The notes under the pieces: generated by a model
Told to the model about the DNA's origin: nothing
Databases searched by the model: none
Seen by the model: the letters and a program-made list of their open reading frames with translations, nothing else
Shown: positions 36,210 through 39,376 of the stretch, in pieces
Position numbering within the stretch: the first letter of the stretch is position 1
How the letters are laid out: each line of letters begins with the position of its first letter
Assembly: GCA_947175435.1 (NCBI GenBank)
Contig: CAMWMS010000004.1
Location: 1 to 39,376, forward strand
Length of the DNA stretch: 39,376 nucleotides
Source: an uncultured Lachnospiraceae bacterium
GTDB taxonomy: Bacteria > Bacillota > Clostridia > Lachnospirales > Lachnospiraceae
Direction: 5' to 3'
Translations under genes and position numbers: made by a program

Positions 36210-38249
36210 ATGAGACCAGAATGGAAAGATTTTGTAGGCGGCAAATGGGACAAAGAAGTCAATGTTCGTGACTTCATCCAGAGAAACTATCATCCGTATG
36301 ACGGTGATGAGTCCTTCTTGGCAGAGCCTACACAGAACACCAAAGACTTATGGGCACAGGTTCTTGATTTGCAGAAGCAGGAGCGTGAGGCAGGCGGCGT
36401 ACTTGATATGGATACTAAGGTTGTATCTACGATCACATCCCACGGCCCGGGCTACTTAGACAAGAGCAAGGAGACAATCGTAGGTTTCCAGACAGATAAG
36501 CCCTTCAAACGTTCTTTACAGCCTTACGGCGGTATCAGAATGGCAGAGAAAGCTTGTACCGATAACGGTTACGAAGTTGATCCCGAGATCAGCGAGTTCT
36601 TCTCCACACATAGGAAAACACACAATGCCGGCTGTTTCGATGCATATAATGCAGAGATGAGAGCTTGCCGTTCTTCTCATATTATCACAGGTCTTCCGGA
36701 TGCTTACGGACGCGGACGTATCATCGGCGACTACAGACGTGTTGCTCTGTACGGTATCGACAGACTGATCGAGGATAAGCAGGCACAGAAAGATTCTACA
36801 GGTCGTGTTATGACAGACGATGTGATCCGTCTTCGCGAAGAGCTTTCCGAGCAGATGGTAGCACTTAAGCTGATGAAAGAAATGGCTGCTTCCTATGGTT
36901 GCGATATTTCCAAACCTGCTTCTAATGTAAAAGAAGCTATCCAGTGGACATATTTCGGATATCTGTGCTCCGTTAAAGAGCAAAACGGTGCTGCAATGTC
37001 TCTCGGACGTACTTCTACATTCCTTGATGTATATGCAGAGCGTGACCTTGCTAACGGTACATTTACCGAGAAAGAAATTCAGGAGTTCGTTGACCACTTC
37101 ATTATGAAGTTAAGACTGATCAAATTTGCACGTACACCTGAGTATAACCAGATTTTCGCAGGCGATCCGGTATGGGTAACAGAGTCCCTCGGCGGTGTTG
37201 GTGTTGACGGTCGTCCGATGGTAACAAAGATGAGCTTCCGTTACCTGCACACATTAACTAACTTAGGACCTTCTCCGGAGCCGAACTTAACAGTACTCTG
37301 GTCCACAAGACTTCCTGAAGCTTGGAAGAAATACTGTGCTAAGATGTCCATCCAGACTTCTTCCATCCAGTATGAGAACGATGATCTGATGAGAGTAACT
37401 CATGGTGATGACTACGGTATCGCATGTTGTGTATCCTCCATGGTTATCGGTAAGGAAATGCAGTTCTTCGGCGCACGTGCTAACGTTGCTAAGTGTCTGT
37501 TATACGCATTAAACGGTGGTATCGATGAAGTTACTAAGAAACAGGTTGGACCTAAATATCGTCCCGTTACCGGTGATGTACTGGATTACGATGATGTTAT
37601 GGATAAATTCATCGACATGTTAGAGTGGCAGGCAGATGTGTATGTAAATACACTGAACATTATCCACTACATGCATGACAAATACTGCTATGAGAGAGCA
37701 GAGATGGCTCTTCATGACAGAGATGTTAAGCGTTACTTCGCAACAGGTGTTGCAGGTCTCTCCATCGTAGCTGACTCCTTATCTGCTATCAAGTATGCTA
37801 AGGTTGAGCCGATCAGAGACGAAGACGGTATCATCGTTGACTTCAAGACAACAGGTGAGTTCCCGAAATATGGTAACGACGACGACCGCGTAGATGAGAT
37901 CGCTCAGGAAATCGTTCACAAGTTCATGACAGCGATCAGAAGACATCACACCTACAGAAATGGTGTTCCTACAACCTCTATCCTTACAATTACGTCTAAC
38001 GTAACTTATGGTAAGGCTACAGGTAATACACCTGACGGACGTAAGAAAGGTCAGCCTTTCGCTCCGGGTGCTAACCCGATGCACGGACGTGATACTCACG
38101 GTGCAGTAGCTTCCTTATCTTCCGTATCTAAGCTTCCGTTCAACGATGCACAGGATGGTATCTCCAATACCTTCACCATCATTCCGGGTGCTCTTGGTAA
38201 AGAAGATCAGGTATTCGCAGGCGATATCGAATTAGATCTGAATAAATAA
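36210..38249 (+). CDS. Pyruvate formate-lyase catalytic core, lacking the glycyl-radical domain
   Basis: Catalytic barrel of PFL, which converts pyruvate and CoA to acetyl-CoA and formate. The 679-aa protein retains the active-site cysteine pair (Cys406-Cys407 in [10 protein letters not shown]), [31 protein letters not shown] and [20 protein letters not shown], all closely matching E. coli PflB. It stops after [20 protein letters not shown], exactly where full-length PFLs continue into the C-terminal glycyl-radical domain. AGGAGG precedes the ATG at 36210; an upstream TTG frame is ignored. Together with the separate 80-aa domain the total is 759 aa, the length of an intact PFL. On its own it should be inactive. 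Confidence 0.93.
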   Translation: MRPEWKDFVGGKWDKEVNVRDFIQRNYHPYDGDESFLAEPTQNTKDLWAQVLDLQKQEREAGGVLDMDTKVVSTITSHGPGYLDKSKETIVGFQTDKPFKRSLQPYGGIRMAEKACTDNGYEVDPEISEFFSTHRKTHNAGCFDAYNAEMRACRSSHIITGLPDAYGRGRIIGDYRRVALYGIDRLIEDKQAQKDSTGRVMTDDVIRLREELSEQMVALKLMKEMAASYGCDISKPASNVKEAIQWTYFGYLCSVKEQNGAAMSLGRTSTFLDVYAERDLANGTFTEKEIQEFVDHFIMKLRLIKFARTPEYNQIFAGDPVWVTESLGGVGVDGRPMVTKMSFRYLHTLTNLGPSPEPNLTVLWSTRLPEAWKKYCAKMSIQTSSIQYENDDLMRVTHGDDYGIACCVSSMVIGKEMQFFGARANVAKCLLYALNGGIDEVTKKQVGPKYRPVTGDVLDYDDVMDKFIDMLEWQADVYVNTLNIIHYMHDKYCYERAEMALHDRDVKRYFATGVAGLSIVADSLSAIKYAKVEPIRDEDGIIVDFKTTGEFPKYGNDDDRVDEIAQEIVHKFMTAIRRHHTYRNGVPTTSILTITSNVTYGKATGNTPDGRKKGQPFAPGANPMHGRDTHGAVASLSSVSKLPFNDAQDGISNTFTIIPGALGKEDQVFAGDIELDLNK

Positions 38250-38251
38250 GA

Positions 38252-38308
38252 TGATTTCAGCAAAAGCTGAAATCGGAAAAAAATCCATATATGACAGATT
38301 TTTTTCCA
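38252..38308 (+). other. Two hairpins between PFL core and the small genes
   Basis: First a 9-bp perfect stem, GATTTCAGC-AAAA-GCTGAAATC. Immediately after comes an 11-bp perfect stem, GGAAAAAAATC/GATTTTTTTCC, with an 11-nt loop. Neither is a standard terminator for read-through to be blocked completely. They could be processing or stability elements that set different mRNA levels for the core and the small subunits. Confidence 0.65.
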
Positions 38309-38332
38309 AAGATATCTAAGGAGGAAAAATAT

Positions 38333-38536
38333 ATGGATAATAATCAGATGATTGAAGACTTTGTCAAGATGATGGATTCCGGTATGGCACAGGGTGTCGG
38401 ACATGTGAATGTAGACGTTGATGACAAAGCTGACAATTCTAAAAATGTGCAGACAATGGGGTGCACGGATTGCTCCCGTACCCCGTTGGCTTGCAGTGTT
38501 CCGACTCTCCATGAGGGTTTAGACGACTACAAATAA
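38333..38536 (+). CDS. 67-aa cysteine-containing protein of the split PFL operon
   Basis: AAGGAGG precedes the ATG. Residues 7-34 (IEDFVKMMDSGMAQGVGHVN then VDVDDKAD) align without gaps with residues 8-35 of the glycyl-radical protein encoded next ([20 protein letters not shown] then VNVLNRDT). V, D, G, H and the NVxV core are identical. The radical loop is absent. In its place is a tail with Cys44, Cys47 and Cys54 (MGCTDCSRTPLACSVPTLHE). It looks like a duplicated and remodelled glycyl-radical domain. Possible roles are assembly, protection of the radical, or metal/redox sensing; all are inference. Confidence 0.8.
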   Translation: MDNNQMIEDFVKMMDSGMAQGVGHVNVDVDDKADNSKNVQTMGCTDCSRTPLACSVPTLHEGLDDYK

Positions 38537-38551
38537 TAGGAGGACAAAACA

Positions 38552-38794
38552 ATGGCAGCAGCAAATGCTCAGGTAGATAACTTAGTTTCTTTATTAGATG
38601 GTTATGCAACAAAAGGTGGCCATCACCTTAACGTAAACGTACTCAACAGAGATACTTTATTAGATGCTCAGAAGCATCCTGAGAACTATCCTCAGTTGAC
38701 GATTCGTGTATCCGGTTATGCAGTAAACTTCATCAAATTGACACCGGAACAGCAGGCAGACGTTATCTCTCGTACATTCCACGAGTCAGTATAA
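38552..38794 (+). CDS. Stand-alone glycyl-radical domain of PFL (GrcA-like)
   Basis: An 80-aa protein equivalent to the C-terminal domain of PFL and to the autonomous cofactor YfiD/GrcA. It carries [18 protein letters not shown] and the radical motif RVSGYAVNF, with the radical glycine at residue 55, and ends in [11 protein letters not shown] like intact PFLs. It should dock on the core protein encoded upstream to supply the glycyl radical after activation by PflA. AGGAGG lies before the ATG, 15 bp after the 67-aa gene. Unlike E. coli GrcA it is the only such domain for the truncated core in this operon. Confidence 0.92.
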   Translation: MAAANAQVDNLVSLLDGYATKGGHHLNVNVLNRDTLLDAQKHPENYPQLTIRVSGYAVNFIKLTPEQQADVISRTFHESV

Positions 38795-38814
38795 TTCTAA
38801 ACGTCAAGTATACA

Positions 38815-38842
38815 GGAGTCTCGCAACAGCGAGGCTCCTTTT
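38815..38842 (+). terminator. Terminator of the split pfl operon
   Basis: A 10-bp stem, GGAGTCTCGC-AACA-GCGAGGCTCC with one G-T pair, followed by TTTT. Confidence 0.88.
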
Positions 38843-38901
38843 ATGTTTCCAAGATCAAACCAATTTGGATACTTTCACTGTTACACACCTCCTCGTTAGT
38901 C

Positions 38902-38930
38902 TTTACACCCCATAAACCCTTTGTTATAAT
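38902..38930 (+). promoter_or_regulatory. Promoter of the 62-aa gene and perhaps pflA
   Basis: TTTACA (38902-38907), a 17-bp spacer and a perfect TATAAT (38925-38930). No other promoter as good is seen before pflA. Confidence 0.75.
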
Positions 38931-38979
38931 ATAATCATCGATAAACGGTAATGATAATGCAAAGAAAGTATGTGATCAT

Positions 38980-39168
38980 ATGTCAGATGCAGCAAATATC
39001 ATCAGGGATTCCATTACAGAATTTTCAAGATTACAAAATTGGATGCTATCCGTCAGGGATAAAGATCCGGTAACATACAATTCAATGTATGAACGATATA
39101 TTGAATTAAAAGTGACATTAACAACTTTAGGAGTTAAGCTTACCGGACTGGATAGAATAAAAGAGTAA
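38980..39168 (+). CDS. Hypothetical 62-aa protein before pflA
   Basis: A small helical protein (MSDAANIIRDSITEFSRLQN start, charged TGLDRIKE end). No family is recognised. It is transcribed from its own promoter between the split PFL genes and pflA. A weak AAAGAAAG ribosome site precedes it, and a family B repeat separates it from pflA. Its position suggests a link with PFL activation, but this is inference. Confidence 0.6.
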   Translation: MSDAANIIRDSITEFSRLQNWMLSVRDKDPVTYNSMYERYIELKVTLTTLGVKLTGLDRIKE

Positions 39169-39250
39169 ATCGCTTCGCAAAGTTAACAAAGCGAGCAAGT
39201 TCGCTTGCGAGAAATTGCTTATGAGATGCTACGCACCTCCGCAAACTCGT
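39168..39250 (+). repeat. Hairpin repeat, family B copy 5 (long form)
   Basis: Begins at the stop of the 62-aa gene. It has an extended 5' arm with an AGCAAG-TTC-GCTTGC hairpin, then GCGAGAAATTGC, the shared TTATGAGATGCTACG insert and GCAAACTCG. Confidence 0.75.
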
Positions 39251-39299
39251 GCATGAACGCAGAAATATCCTAATAATACAAGAAAGAAGGTTATGATAT

Positions 39300-39376
39300 A
39301 TGCAGGGAAGAATCCACTCTTTAGAAAGTTTCGGTACGGTAGACGGGCCGGGAACACGTTTTGTAGTTTTTGTGCA
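39300..39376 (+). CDS. pflA: Pyruvate formate-lyase-activating enzyme, 5' part only
   Basis: Radical-SAM enzyme that installs the glycyl radical. Only the first 25 codons are in the window: MQGRIHSLESFGTVDGPGTR followed by FVVFV. This matches the conserved PflA start (ESFGTVDGPGIR). The CxxxCxxC cluster motif lies beyond the edge. AAAGAAGG precedes the ATG. Its presence confirms the neighbourhood as a complete PFL system. Confidence 0.9.
   Translation, partial: MQGRIHSLESFGTVDGPGTRFVVFV

Noticed and set aside
36516-37097. 193-codon minus-strand ORF inside the PFL core
   Set aside because: Antisense shadow of a highly conserved gene; no SD or family resemblance.
38249-38552. Split PFL explained as a sequencing frameshift
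   Set aside because: About 300 bp, two ribosome binding sites, two hairpins and an additional intact ORF separate the parts, so a base error cannot account for it.

Overview
The window looks like a chromosomal segment of an anaerobic, spore-forming Clostridia bacterium, most likely Lachnospiraceae (inferred from gene content and gene style, not from any search). The pointers are a DnaD plus DnaI/DnaC-type primosome pair, MecA, CwlD and SleB-like cell-wall enzymes typical of endospore formers, a pyruvate formate-lyase (PFL) locus, and a complete F-type ATP synthase operon whose c subunit carries a sodium-type ion site. There are no rRNA or tRNA genes, no CRISPR array and no intact insertion sequence.

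Layout. 1-5050 (+): murC, a DnaA-box-rich gap, dnaD-like, a DnaC/DnaI-like AAA+ helicase loader and a long PRPP-synthetase-like protein. 5057-12928 (-): a very large secreted Ig-like/beta-helix protein, then an SGNH-fold protein and an MBOAT acyltransferase with their own promoter. 13150-13888 (+): a preQ1-I riboswitch in front of queT. 13909-19278 (-): a membrane-anchored XRE regulator; an operon of an unknown 129-aa protein, a methyltransferase and a large anchored protein with a C39-like domain lacking its catalytic residues. 19516-27038 (-): the ATP synthase operon in the order atpZ-atpI-atpB-atpE-atpF-atpH-atpA-atpG-atpD-atpC. 27287-27769 (+): a DUF402 protein. 27831-33111 (-): SleB-like hydrolase, rpiB, Sua5/TsaC-type tRNA t6A enzyme, CwlD-like amidase and an SH3/GH18 protein. 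33112-35900: mecA plus a set of small unlisted genes and structured elements. 36094-39376 (+): the PFL locus.

The most unusual system is the PFL locus. The enzyme is split: a 679-aa catalytic core with the Cys-Cys active site ends just before the glycyl-radical domain, and that domain is encoded as a separate 80-aa protein two genes later. Between them is a 67-aa protein whose N-terminal half aligns without gaps with the start of the glycyl-radical domain but whose radical loop is replaced by a tail with three cysteines. Two strong hairpins separate the core from the small genes. The PFL-activating enzyme gene begins at the right edge.

Other structure not explained by ordinary genes: (i) a family of about 90-bp two-hairpin elements, two of which begin exactly at the stop codons of atpE and atpG; (ii) a second family of 45-85-bp hairpin elements in five places; (iii) a 46-aa membrane-peptide cassette bounded by inverted repeats, with a decayed copy beside mecA; (iv) a minus-strand structured transcript with a strong promoter and a 27-codon ORF; (v) a 50-aa gene under an operator-containing promoter.
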